From NCBI GenBank assembly GCA_947095535.1, contig OX352772.1:100473956-100537955 (forward strand): a stretch of 64,000 nucleotides of DNA. The letters run 5' to 3'. Position numbers and translations under genes: made by a program. Numbering within the stretch: the first letter of the stretch is position 1; the number at the start of each line of letters is the position of its first letter. Source of the DNA: Poecilobothrus nobilitatus (lineage: Eukaryota > Arthropoda > Insecta > Diptera > Dolichopodidae). This document shows, piece after piece, positions 24,511-35,915 of the stretch. Under the pieces are notes generated by a model. The model had not been told where the DNA came from and did no database searches. It saw only the letters and a program-made list of their open reading frames with translations.

Positions 24511-24857
24511 CAGGGTGTTTCAAACGAAAATTGAGTTTGAAACATATTTTTTTCATTTTAAATCATTTTAAACCTACACAACTTTGTAACTGTTGGGGTT
24601 ATGAAATCAGTAGACCATAAAAATTACAGCTAACAACTTACTCTATAAAATAAATTTTTTTTTCATTTTGTTTTATCTCTCTATAGTATGCTGTTCAAAA
24701 GTTGTAGATTTTTTTATGAAAAGTCTCTAAAAAATCTTTAACTCTTCATATCTCGAAAAGGGTGCAGAATAGACCCCCCCTCCAATACAATTTTTTATTC
24801 GTCTCGGTATGCCCGATCACCCATTTCAAGGAAGACCATCAAGTCGGAAACACCCTG
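24511..24857 (-). mobile_element. MITE D2
   Basis: 347 bp, inverted relative to D1, bounded by CAGGGTGTTTC and GAAACACCCTG with TA on both sides. It is part of the tandem duplication; D3 is its copy. Confidence 0.8.
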
Positions 24858-24859
24858 TA

Positions 24860-25000
24860 TATATGTATGTGTATAGTTAGCTGTAGTTATTGTTATAGTA
24901 TAGTACATGAAATGAAACATAAGTTTAAACTGAGTTGTTATCTCATTAATACATAAAAATCTACATGATGTCAGATTGGGGTACCTGTACGATTAAAATA
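24860..25000 (+). repeat. Ty3/gypsy LTR, second part (unit 1)
   Basis: TTAGCTGTAGTTATTGTTAT, ACATGAAATGAAACATAAG and TTATCTCATTAATACATA match 31620-31740. It ends near CTACATGATGTCAGATTGGG, where a primer-binding site would lie. Its copy in unit 2 is at 28064-28204. Confidence 0.55.
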
Positions 25001-25099
25001 AAATAATAAAAACTTATTACGGTCAAAATAAAAATGAACTTATTTAAAATTAAAACAAAATAAATTCTCAAAAAAAAAGTCAAAATTGAAAATTAATTC

Positions 25100-25255
25100 T
25101 GCAGTTGAACTTTAATGCCGCTAATTTGGCAACCACGTGGCAAAGCTAGCATCTACAATTCAAAATATTTTTGAGGGCGTCAGTATTGGAAGATAAAGAG
25201 GAAAAACGAATAGTGGCTGTATTGCTGCATTGTCTAGGATCAGACCTCTTCCAAT
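25100..25255 (+). pseudogene. gag: Ty3/gypsy gag remnant (unit 1)
   Basis: Read on the plus strand: LEDKEEKRIVAVLLHCLGSD followed by FQYLTLS. The LLHCLG helix is typical of the N-terminal part of metazoan Ty3/gypsy Gag, the capsid precursor. It is joined directly to RT sequence, so most of gag, protease and the RT fingers are deleted. Copy at 28304-28459. Confidence 0.55.
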
Positions 25256-26200
25256 ATTTAACTCTTTCAATCTGAATATAGAGAACGTGCTCATGATTTG
25301 CTGATGATTTTATTATATTTGGATCTACTAGAAAAGACCATGATAATACTTTAAAACTAGTATTATTGCGGGCAAAATCCATAGCTTAAAATTTAATAAA
25401 GAACAATGTAACTTATGCACGGCAAGCATTAAATACCTAGATCATATCTTTTCTTCAAAAGGAATTTCTCCTAATCCCGATAAAATTGATACTATAAAAA
25501 AAAAACAACTCCAAAATGCATTAAAGACCTTCAAAGATTTTTGGGAATGGTAAACTATCTCAGTCCACATGTAAAAAATGTTGCACTAAGAACATGAAAT
25601 CTATGAGAACTACTAAAAAAGATTCTGTCTGGGAGTGGAGTATGTCACATACACAAGAATTTGAGAAAATTAAAAATTTACTATGTCAATCATGAATATT
25701 CTGTCGCTTTTACTCTAACAAACAAAGAGCGCTCTCCGTTGACTCTTTTAAAGATGGAATGGGAGCTGTGTTAATGCATGCAAAAATTGTCATTGCGTAT
25801 GGTTCTATAACTCTAAACAAGGCACAAATTATTGAACTTCTATAACCCTAAACAAGTCACAAGAACTTCTTCCTATAGCTTTTTGTTGTACTAAATTTCA
25901 CAGTTCTATTTATGGTAATAAAACCATTGTCGAAACTGACCACTCAATTCAATTTTTAAGAAATTTTTATAAAAATTTGCAACAAGACTACAAAGTTACT
26001 ATTGGCCCTTTAAAAATATAATCTAAATGTAACTTATGTTCCCGAAAAACAAATTCACGTCGCGGATACCTTGTCGCGTCCTTGTTCAGAATTGGATCCA
26101 CACTTTCAAGCAATTGATAATGAACTCAATGTTCATGGAATTTTTTGGTCTCAAACTTATCTGTAACAGACAAAAAATTAAATGAAATAAAACAAGCTAC
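25256..26200 (+). pseudogene. pol: Ty3/gypsy reverse transcriptase and RNase H (unit 1, internally deleted)
   Basis: FADDFIIFGSTRKDHDNTLK (motif C, FADD), KFNKEQCNLC and IKYLDHIFSSKGISPNPDKI (standard after-YxDD landmarks), FLGMVNYLSPHV, KKDSVWEWSMSHTQEFEKIK, then RNase H remnants and the tether YVPEKQIHVADTLSRPCSE across frames. Frameshifts near 25385 and 25510 and stops later. It lies between the gag remnant and an integrase-end copy. Copy at 28460-29404. Confidence 0.75.
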
Positions 26201-26209
26201 GTTACAAGA

Positions 26210-26743
26210 TTCAAAGCATATTGGCCTTCTTCAATACAGGAATACCCTTAAAAGAACAGTTAGAGTTTCCTGGTAAAACACTCATGTCTAGAAATTTAAG
26301 CACAAAAATACCATCAAAGAATTTACATTTAAAACCTACAATACGAACAATACGAACAACATACGAGCAACATGAAAATATACCATGATAGAAAAAAAAA
26401 ACTTTTACCTCGAATTAATATTAATGACAAAAGCTGAAACAAATCAAAGTGACATGTCTAGTCCTTCCTTAAAAAGAGAAATTTCTTACTGAACCGCTGG
26501 ATGAAAAGACTAGTGAAAAAAATCAAGCCTTAGATCAAACGAAAATTTATCGGTTAACAATAAGAAAAGCCACTTTAGTAACACTGCCCTAAAAGATTTA
26601 GTTGTAAACTACAAGCCTTCACAAACAATCGAGAATAATAAAAATCATAACAAAACGCGGTATGGTCGAAAAATAAAGGAAATTTATAGATATATTCCAT
26701 AAAAGATGTTATTTTAATGCATTCAAAATGTAATCATTAAATT
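26210..26743 (+). pseudogene. pol: Ty3/gypsy integrase end, second diverged copy (unit 1, 146 bp deletion)
   Basis: Matches 23780-24290 at lower identity (YWPSSIQEYP-type, KIYHDRKKKLLPRININD) but breaks at 26429, where 146 bases present in unit 2 (29634-29779) are missing between two TGACA motifs. The end LKDLVVNYKPSQTIENNKN and NKTRYGRKIKEIYRYIP marks the end of pol. Confidence 0.7.
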
Positions 26744-27159
26744 TATAAAAGTTGAACACCAAAAAATATAATAAATAATTTAAAATCGTTTTTCGCCAGG
26801 CATGGCATTCTCAAAATTATTATTTCGGACAATGAGCGTCCCTTTAACTCTCTCGACTATCAAAAATTTACAGAAGGGTGGGACCTAAAACATTATACTT
26901 CTAGTCCCAACTATCCCATCAAGATCAATCAGAAACATATTGAAAAAATGTTATGAGAGTGGTACCTATCCGTATATTGGCCTTCTTCAATACATGAATA
27001 CCCCCAAAAGAACAGTTTGAGTTTCCTGGTAAAACACTCATGTTTAGAAATTTAAGCACAAAAATACCATCAAAGAATTTACATTTAAAACCTAAGGTCG
27101 ACATTTTAAAAAACGATCATTTTAAAAAATACGAATAATATTAACAACATACGAGCAAC

Positions 27160-27468
27160 ATGAAAATATACCATGATAGAAAAAAAAGACTTTTACCTCC
27201 AATTAATATTACTGACAATATTCTATTTGAGAAAACTCGTTCATCTCCATGTTCCCCAGATCAGATTTTGGACAAGGCTAGAGAGCCCAATTTCTATGTA
27301 ATACAGGATAAAGAAAGTTACAGTCGATATAGGAGAAATAGGGAACATATTTGTGTACTGACAAAAGCTGAAACGAATCAAAGTGACATGTCTAGTCCTT
27401 CCTTAAAAAGAGAAATTTCTTTACTGAATCGCTGGATGAAAAAACTAGTGAAAAAAATCAAGCCTTAG
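27160..27468 (+). pseudogene. pol: Ty3/gypsy integrase C-terminal domain (unit 2)
   Basis: 102-residue frame differing from 23974-24282 by one residue (KKLV for KRLV near the end). Same features: KIYHDRKKRLLPP, SPDQILDKA, RYRRNREHIC. Confidence 0.75.
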
Positions 27469-27714
27469 GATCAAACGAAAATTTATCGGTTAAGAATAAG
27501 AAAAGCCATGTTATAACACAGAAAATGTGTTAACACACCTTTGAAAATAACACACTTTTCTATTGTGATTGAAAATAACACAGCGATTGAAAATAACACA
27601 TTTTTCAATTCTTTATATCTCAAAAACGATTGGAGATAGAGAAGAAGTTATTAGGTACTAATTATAGGGCTTAAACAGTTGTTTCGAAACATGTCATAAA
27701 AAGAACCCCAAATA

Positions 27715-28061
27715 CAGGGTGTTTCAAACGAAAATTGAGTTTGAAACATATTTTTTTCATTTTAAATCATTTTAAACCTACACAACTTTGTAACTGTTGG
27801 GGTTATGAAATCAGTAGACCATAAAAATTACAGCTAACAACTTACTCTATAAAATAAATTTTTTTTTCATTTTGTTTTATCTCTCTATAGTATGCTGTTC
27901 AAAAGTTGTAGATTTTTTTATGAAAAGTCTCTAAAAAATCTTTAACTCTTCATATCTCGAAAAGGGTGCAGAATAGACCCCCCCTCCAATACAATTTTTT
28001 ATTCGTCTCGGTATGCCCGATCACCCATTTCAAGGAAGACCATCAAGTCGGAAACACCCTG
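27715..28061 (-). mobile_element. MITE D3 (duplicate of D2)
   Basis: Identical in layout to D2 and duplicated with it; not an independent insertion. Confidence 0.8.
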
Positions 28062-28303
28062 TATATATGTATGTGTATAGTTAGCTGTAGTTATTGTTAT
28101 AGTATAGTACATGAAATGAAACATAAGTTTAAACTGAGTTGTTATCTCATTAATACATAAAAATCTACATGATGTCAGATTGGGGTACCTGTACGATTAA
28201 AATAAAATAATAAAAACTTATTACGGTCAAAATAAAAATGAACTTATTTAAAATTAAAACAAAATAAATTCTCAAAAAAAAAGTCAAAATTGAAAATTAA
28301 TTC

Positions 28304-29404
28304 TGCAGTTGAACTTTAATGCCGCTAATTTGGCAACCACGTGGCAAAGCTAGCATCTACAATTCAAAATATTTTTGAGGGCGTCAGTATTGGAAGATAA
28401 AGAGGAAAAACGAATAGTGGCTGTATTGCTGCATTGTCTAGGATCAGACCTCTTCCAATATTTAACTCTTTCAATCTGAATATAGAGAACGTGCTCATGA
28501 TTTGCTGATGATTTTATTATATTTGGATCTACTAGAAAAGACCATGATAATACTTTAAAACTAGTATTATTGCGGGCAAAATCCATAGCTTAAAATTTAA
28601 TAAAGAACAATGTAACTTATGCACGGCAAGCATTAAATACCTAGATCATATCTTTTCTTCAAAAGGAATTTCTCCTAATCCCGATAAAATTGATACTATA
28701 AAAAAAAAACAACTCCAAAATGCATTAAAGACCTTCAAAGATTTTTGGGAATGGTAAACTATCTCAGTCCACATGTAAAAAATGTTGCACTAAGAACATG
28801 AAATCTATGAGAACTACTAAAAAAGATTCTGTCTGGGAGTGGAGTATGTCACATACACAAGAATTTGAGAAAATTAAAAATTTACTATGTCAATCATGAA
28901 TATTCTGTCGCTTTTACTCTAACAAACAAAGAGCGCTCTCCGTTGACTCTTTTAAAGATGGAATGGGAGCTGTGTTAATGCATGCAAAAATTGTCATTGC
29001 GTATGGTTCTATAACTCTAAACAAGGCACAAATTATTGAACTTCTATAACCCTAAACAAGTCACAAGAACTTCTTCCTATAGCTTTTTGTTGTACTAAAT
29101 TTCACAGTTCTATTTATGGTAATAAAACCATTGTCGAAACTGACCACTCAATTCAATTTTTAAGAAATTTTTATAAAAATTTGCAACAAGACTACAAAGT
29201 TACTATTGGCCCTTTAAAAATATAATCTAAATGTAACTTATGTTCCCGAAAAACAAATTCACGTCGCGGATACCTTGTCGCGTCCTTGTTCAGAATTGGA
29301 TCCACACTTTCAAGCAATTGATAATGAACTCAATGTTCATGGAATTTTTTGGTCTCAAACTTATCTGTAACAGACAAAAAATTAAATGAAATAAAACAAG
29401 CTAC
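28304..29404 (+). pseudogene. pol: Ty3/gypsy gag-to-RT deletion product (unit 2)
   Basis: Copy of 25100-26200: gag remnant with LLHCLGSD, direct junction to RT with FADDFIIFG, then RNase H remnants and tether. The junction is the same in both units, so the deletion came before the duplication. Confidence 0.75.
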
Positions 29405-29413
29405 GTTACAAGA

Positions 29414-30060
29414 TTCAAAGCATATTGGCCTTCTTCAATACAGGAATACCCTTAAAAGAACAGTTAGAGTTTCCTGGTAAAACACTCATGTCTAGAAATT
29501 TAAGCACAAAAATACCATCAAAGAATTTACATTTAAAACCTACAATACGAACAATACGAACAACATACGAGCAACATGAAAATATACCATGATAGAAAAA
29601 AAAAACTTTTACCTCGAATTAATATTAATGACAATATTTTATTTGAGAAAACTCGTTCATCTCCATGTTCCCCAGGTCATATTTTGGACAAGGCAAAAGA
29701 GCCCAATTTCTATGTAATACAGGATAAAGAAAGTTACAGTCGATATAGGAGAAATAGGGAACATATTTGTGTACTGACAAAAGCTGAAACAAATCAAAGT
29801 GACATGTCTAGTCCTTCCTTAAAAAGAGAAATTTCTTACTGAACCGCTGGATGAAAAGACTAGTGAAAAAAATCAAGCCTTAGATCAAACGAAAATTTAT
29901 CGGTTAACAATAAGAAAAGCCACTTTAGTAACACTGCCCTAAAAGATTTAGTTGTAAACTACAAGCCTTCACAAACAATCGAGAATAATAAAAATCATAA
30001 CAAAACGCGGTATGGTCGAAAAATAAAGGAAATTTATAGATATATTCCATAAAAGATGTT
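29414..30060 (+). pseudogene. pol: Ty3/gypsy integrase C-terminal domain, diverged copy (unit 2)
   Basis: Open frame 29576-29842 (88 aa): KIYHDRKKKLLPRININD, SPGHILDKAKEPNFYVIQDK, YRRNREHIC. It differs from 27160-27468 at several residues (CSPGH for CSPDQ, AKEP for AREP), so it is an older, separate copy within the unit. Pol ends at about 30050. Confidence 0.75.
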
Positions 30061-30094
30061 ATTTTAATGCATTCAAAATGTAATCATTAAATTT

Positions 30095-30460
30095 AAAAAT
30101 GAATGCATTGATTGTTTTAATCATTCTAGGTTCATGTTTGAAGTAAACAACGTACCAAATAATAAAAGAGAAAATCCACGTACATGTGCATTTTATACAT
30201 AAATAAAAATCAATTAGATGATTAATTCATAATTAAAAATGAAATAATAAGATAATGAAGTAAATTAATACCTAAAATGTAAAAATGGAATATTAAATAA
30301 AGCTCAAATAAAAAAAAAATAGTATATGCATATAATGAAGAAAACATTTTTAGTAGTTAAGAAAATAATTACATTAAATTTAAAAAAACATTTATTAAGA
30401 AAACTTAATTATGTAAATATTCAATTACATTAACACTTAAAAGATTTTATGATACGAAAA
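30095..30460 (+). other. Post-pol segment with a short signal-peptide-like frame
   Basis: ATG at 30099 opens 15 codons of hydrophobic type (MNALIVLIILGSCLK, stop 30144). This could be the ruined start of a secreted or membrane protein after pol, or chance. The remainder is A-rich up to the LTR. Confidence 0.3.
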
Positions 30461-30461
30461 C

Positions 30462-31740
30462 TATCAAGCTTTCCTCGTAATGACATATAAAATATCACAT
30501 GCTATTTACAATGTAACTGTATATATCTATAATAATATTACACTAAAGTTTTTTAACCAAGCAGGTTTAACATTGCTTTTTTTAACTAATAGAGTAGGGG
30601 AAAATAAGAAAGAGATATAAAGAGGACAAAATTATTATTTTTGAGATAAGACTTCTTTTTATTTTTGATTGTTTCTTTTTTTCAGCACTTCAAGTTTCAA
30701 CAATTAACATATTATAACATAAATTTGTTATTATTTTGTCATTGAATTTTCTAAAGAAAAAGAAAAGAAAAAATAACAACAAAATAAATTTTGTGTTATA
30801 CAAAACGCGAAGCTAAGAAAAAGAGTACCAATTCCAAAGAATAGAATAATGAGTATTTATATATTATACATATTTGATATTATATTCAAAATCTCATAGT
30901 GCATCTGTCATTGTTCATCTTACACATGCAAAACTTTTTTTCTTGCCTTTGCGTGCAGCACTGGTATTTTGAATATATAGTAAATATTAAATAGTAATAT
31001 CAAATATGGTTTGATAATGTACAAATACTCATTTTTATGTTTTTTCGTTGTATGTTCTGAAGAAACATGAAAAGAAGAAAATAACAACAAAATTAATTTT
31101 GTGTTATACAAAAAGCGAAGCAAAGAAAAAAAGTACAAATTCCAAAGAATAGAATAATGAGTATGGATACATACATTATACATATTTCATATTACTATAC
31201 TATATTTAGAACCACATAGTGTATGTGAATGTTTATCTTATACATTTAAAAGTTCGAATTATAAAGGTCTAAACTCTAAAGGACCCACAAAATCAAATAA
31301 AAAAACTGTTAATAAACAAACCGGTAGTAAAAAGATGAGGGCTTGTTTATGCTAACATTTTGTTTAATATTTGATTTTTCATAAATCAGCAATAAGTACA
31401 TGTACATATGTCACAAAATGAACAATATATCCGATGTTACGTATGAATTGTCGTTTTTCGATAAATTGAATTTGTCTAAACTGTCGCTTATATGAATTTG
31501 AATGCAATATAAGATTTAATAAGGTTAAGCACTTAGTTATTAATATTTTACAATTTACTCAATAATTATATTATTGTATTATGATGATATTATTATATTA
31601 TATATAAATATGTACATATTTAGTTAGCTGTAGTTACTGTTGTAGTTATAGTACATGAAATGAAATATAAGTTTAGTTCAAACTGAGCTGTTGTGTTATT
31701 AATACATACTCGTACATAAAAATTAACGTGAAAATTTTAA
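30462..31740 (+). repeat. Ty3/gypsy 3' LTR interrupted by about 1 kb
   Basis: 30462-30555 matches the LTR start at 22030-22100; 31540-31740 matches the rest (22105-22160 and 24860-24970). The 30556-31539 insert has no coding capacity but holds a direct duplication of about 200 bases spaced about 325 bases apart (30745-30945 and 31070-31270; shared blocks ATTCCAAAGAATAGAATAAT and TTTTGTGTTATACAAAA). Confidence 0.55.
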
Positions 31741-31839
31741 ATCATAAAGGCGAAAATTTTAAATCAGAAAATGCCTTTTTTAACTGATTCAATGCGGGAA
31801 ATAATTAAAATCTCTAAATAAAGAAAAAAAAAAAAAATT

Positions 31840-32230
31840 CGGGAAATCTATATCACGCAGACCAAACCTGATTTGAATATTCAAGAATTGGTAGCTAATG
31901 AAAAGATGCTTCGTAATGTAAGGATCAGAACCTTCTTTGACCAACGCATAATGAAACTCAGAATAGAATTAGCTCTGTAAATTTGTGGTTACAATCACTT
32001 TTGAAATCCAGCTTGTTATCAAACCCAAATCAATAGCGCAATTAACCCTTGCTTGATAATATACCTGATGGCTGAATTATTTACGTAAACAAAGCTTTTC
32101 ACATAGTTTGGCACTTCCCAACATTTAATTCAAGATTATTCCTGCCCCAATCACTGCACTGATTCAGATCATGTTCTAATAAATTGGAGTCCCGAACATA
32201 ATTGATGGTCGCTCCTCTACTTTTATCTAC
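31840..32230 (-). pseudogene. LINE fragment (jockey/CR1-group ORF2, after motif C)
   Basis: Minus strand across frames: LEHDLNQCSDWGRNNLELNV and GKCQTM (post-FADD landmark), DNKLDFKSDCNH, and ILEYSNQVWS. These fit the RT connection region of jockey-group LINEs. No other part of the element is nearby. Many stops and shifts. Confidence 0.65.
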
Positions 32231-32525
32231 CTTCGATCAGAATCTGCATAAATTATTATTGGTAATTTTTTGTTAAATGTTAATTTACGAATTTATTTAA
32301 TATCAAATATATTCCAATTCTTGATTTTCTGTTAAAGTTTTAATTTATTAAGAATAATTACCAAAGGCTACGTAGGTTGATAAAAAATTTTATTTCAATT
32401 ATTTCAGTTAATGATTTCTACCAATAACTACGATTTATGTTCAGTATTTTCTGTATGTTTATAATATGTACACCAAAGGCGTAAAAGTTAATTTCAGATT
32501 TAATATGAGTTAACGTTTTTTATTT
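32231..32525. other. AT-rich DNA, nothing recognised
   Basis: No supported feature. Confidence 0.5.
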
Positions 32526-34940
32526 TTATACCCGTACGATAAGTATCGGGTATAATAAAATTTCTCCTCCGTTTGTAACACCTCGAAATAAGCAAGCTAC
32601 ATGTACCTTCAAAGGTATGGATCGGATCAGAATCAAATTCTGAGTCGATTAAGCTATGTCCGTCCGTTCTTTCGTCCGTCCGCCCGTCAGCACGCTAACT
32701 AAAAAACTAAGAAAGCTAGAATCTTGAAATTTACACAAAATATTCTGGGAGCAATTTGTAGGTTTCCTTTTTTTTTTGGTTGAGTTCGGACCAAAACTTC
32801 GGGTAGCTCCCAAACAACTAACTTTTAGATCTCTAAAATTTTTTTGAAATAGAGGAAATTTTAACTGCTGATAGATATCATAAAAATATTAATTTTATGA
32901 CAATATTAATTTTTCTATAGCCCCACCCGTTAAGGTGCTACAGCCCTCCAAAGTTCGAAAAATCTCTATATTTAAATTGTTATAACACAAGCTCTATAAG
33001 GTATATCTTCAATCTGAAAACTCCAACCGATAGGTGCTATTATGGACTTTACAAACATGTATATAATAAATATATACTTGTGCTATACGGTGTCTTAATT
33101 TACAGTTATGCGAAACTTAATTATTGCAAAATCCATTAAACCTTCTATCTTCTAAACGGTTTAAGTTGAAAAGTTGTTTGAAGGAAGTTAGATCTTTGAA
33201 AATAAGTATGAGTCATTTCAGAAATTTTTTTAGTATCATCCCCCGTTTAGGAGCTGTAAGGGGTCAAAAACTGAAAATTTCCTATTTTTAAACACCTGTA
33301 ACTTCAACACCTGTTAAATTTTTTTTGAAGTAATACATACATAAAAACTAAAGCTTCAACATTATACTCTTATTTCTGTTAACAACTTTTTTTAATAATA
33401 TAGGGTTACTTTATAATTGATGAAAGTGTTATAATTGACGAAAGTGTTGAATTTTCTAACAAATTTCTTTAACGAATTTTTTGCATTTTGTTTTACTCGA
33501 TAATTTGAAATTGTTGAGGATATAATGCGTAGTACAAAAAATGTAAATAAATAAACAACATAACAGTTGCTTGAAGAATTTTTATTTATATGATATTGAT
33601 ATACATACATACTTATATAATATCATGTTTATTTACATATTGTATATGTCACTGATGAATGAATGATAAGAGTATAGATGTATATTATATAGCGCCGTAT
33701 TTACATACATATATGTATTATACATTATTGTACTTTTAAGAAATTATTCTATGAATGGTAATATCTTTAAAGAAATATTGCAATGTATGGCGATATACTT
33801 ATAACAATATAAATATACTATGTGCGCATTAATATATTATAATATTTAAAATTATATTTACTATTTTGTAATTTAATATACATTCACCGCTTAGTATTAA
33901 ATGGTACTATAGAATATTTGAAAAAGTTTTGGATTGATAATCGTTACGTGGAAGGTTAGAATTTACTTTTGAAGAATGTTTTTCAAAATTTCAAATTTTT
34001 TTTTGTATTACCACCCGTTTAGAAGCTGCAAGGGGTCAAAAACTGAAAATTTCCTATTTTTAAACACCTGTAACTTGAACACCTGTTAAAATTTTTTTGA
34101 AGTAATACATAAAAATTAAAGCTTCAACATTATACTCTTATTTCTAGCAACTTTTAACAACTTTTTTTAATAATATAGGGTTACTTTATAATTGACGAAA
34201 GTGTTATAATTGACGAAAGTGTTAAATTTTCTAACAAATTTCTTTAACGCATTTTTTGCATTTTGTTTTACTCGATAATTTGAAATTGTTGAGAATATAA
34301 TGCGTAGTACAAAAATTTTAAATAAATAAACAACATAACGGTTGCTTGAAGAATTTTTATTTATATGATATTGATATACATACATACTTATATAATATCA
34401 TATTTATTTAAATATAGTATATGTCACTGATGAATGAATGATAAGAGTATAGATGTATATTATATAGCGCCGTATTTACATATGTACATATATGTATTTT
34501 ATTGTACTTATAAGAAATTATTCTATGAATGGAAATATTTTTAAAGAAATACATTGCAATATTTCTATATGGCGATGGCGATATACTTATAACAATATAA
34601 ATATACTATGTGCGCATTAATATAATATAATATTCAAAATTATATTTATTATTTTGTAATTTAATATACATTTACCGCTTAGTATTAAATGGTACCTACT
34701 ATAGAATATTTGAAAAAGTTTTGGATAGATAATCGTTATGTGGAAGGTTAGAATCTGCTTTTGAAGAATGTATAAACATATAGTTTGAATATATGTACAA
34801 CCCATAATTCTAGAAATTATAAAATTCACCCAAATTATTTAAAAATACTAAAATATTAAAAAAATAATATTGTAAGCAGAGTGACAGATGACAGGATGTG
34901 AACATACGTTCGTACGGGTATCTATGAGTTGACAAAGGCA
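32526..34940 (+). repeat. Repeat B, long copy B3 with an internal duplication
   Basis: Starts TATACCCGTACGATAAGT with adjacent inverted copy (ATCGGGTATA), then CAGAATCAAATTCTGAGTCG, GTCC runs at 32660-32690 and AAAAAACTAAGAAAGCTAGA. The body resembles repeat A distantly (CACCTGTAACTT, TCCTATTTTTAAACACC). A segment of about 775 bp (33216-33985) is repeated at 33990-34760. It ends TTCGTACGGGTATC and the stem-loop AGTTGACAAAGGCAACT. The small open frames at 33392-33610 and 34167-34385 are the same repeat DNA and not genes. Confidence 0.85.
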
Positions 34941-35204
34941 ACTGTATTCTTTCTCGCTTTTCATTATGATAAGTAGTACTCAACAGTCAGGTGGAATATT
35001 GATAAGATTCGTATTGTGTTAAATCAATATCGCAATTTGAAATAATTATGAATTATGAAAATAAAGTCAATTTATTTTTCAATATGTATGTATAAAGATA
35101 TTTAGGTCCATGTAAAACAGAAGAGTAAACACAAAATTTGTACCACATGCCGACGGCAATATTAGCCAAAAATAAGATTTAATATTTTCTTTTTATATAT
35201 TATA
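34941..35204. other. AT-rich DNA, nothing recognised
   Basis: No supported feature. Confidence 0.5.
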
Positions 35205-35415
35205 TAACATGTATGTATGTACCTATATAATATGTATTTATATAACATGTAACATATATATATTTATATAAATGTAACAACATATATTATTATATAACAT
35301 GTATGTATGTATGTAACATTTAGGTACATACATACATGTTATATAATATATGGAAATGTGTATTTAAGTAGAAAAATACCTATAGATTTAGATTTATAGG
35401 TATTTTTGTACCTAT
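35205..35415. repeat. AT-rich foldback segment
   Basis: A 21-base arm (ATAACATGTATGTATGTACC...) at 35204-35224 is repeated in exact inverse near 35322-35343. A second perfect hairpin, AAAATACCTATA pairing with TATAGGTATTTT, lies at about 35374-35409. Confidence 0.75.
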
Positions 35416-35915
35416 TAATAGATTATATAAATGATAATATATATATGATAAGTGCTTGTAATATTTTAAATCACTATATACTTATGTAGATAATTGTATG
35501 TTTATTTCAAATAATTCAGAAAAAAAGGGAATTGAACAATATTGTATTATATTTACATATGTCATTCCAATTTCTGCGCATATCTTAATAACTATAATAT
35601 GGTGATGTAAAATATACTGTTTCCCAGGACTAGAAAAATTTGGTTTTTGTGTGCGTTTAATTTGAATTTTTTTATTTTACCTCATCCTTTTTGAAGTACA
35701 ATTACAATTATTAATTCTACTTTTTTTTCCAGTCGAATATAACAATTTTTCATTCAATGTAAACTTTTTTTCATCCAAATTCAACTTTCAAAATCGTTAA
35801 AAACTTTTAAATAGAAATTAAAGCATTTTTTTTTTTAATCAAACCTATTTTTTTCAGTCAAATTAAACAATTTTTCGTTCAAATTAATTTGATTAAAAAA
35901 AATAGGTTTAAATTA
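35416..35915. other. Non-coding, with one arm of an inverted repeat
   Basis: 35733-35830 (AACAATTTTTCATTCAAT, CATCCAAATTCAAC, CGTTAAAAAC) is the inverse of 36905-36985, so the two flank repeat A3. No gene seen. Confidence 0.6.

Larger units (their letters stand above)
23558..26743 (+). repeat. Tandem duplication, unit 1 (3.19 kb)
   Basis: From TATAAAAGTTGAACACC to the base before the same sequence at 26744. It contains integrase, MITE D2, LTR second part, gag piece, RT/RNase H, and integrase end. It is near-identical to unit 2, differing by a 146 bp deletion at 26429, an 18 bp shorter tract near 24390, and scattered single-base changes. Confidence 0.92.
26744..30094 (+). repeat. Tandem duplication, unit 2 (3.35 kb)
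   Basis: Same order as unit 1 and almost base-for-base equal: integrase end (27160-27468), MITE D3, LTR part (28064-28204), gag piece, RT/RNase H, integrase end (29576-29842, undeleted, 88 aa). Offsets to unit 1 are 3186, 3204 and 3350 bases in successive parts. Confidence 0.92.

Noticed and set aside
24762..24956. 64-residue frame, repeated at 27966-28160
   Set aside because: It spans the end of MITE D and LTR sequence, and the repeat is the tandem duplicate.
25146..25382. 78-residue minus-strand frame, present again at 28350-28586
   Set aside because: The plus strand encodes gag and RT motifs here, and the second occurrence is the tandem duplicate, not independent conservation.
33392..34385. 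Two similar 72-residue minus-strand frames, possible gene pair
   Set aside because: They are the same place in the duplicated part of repeat B, and B4 lacks a conserved frame.
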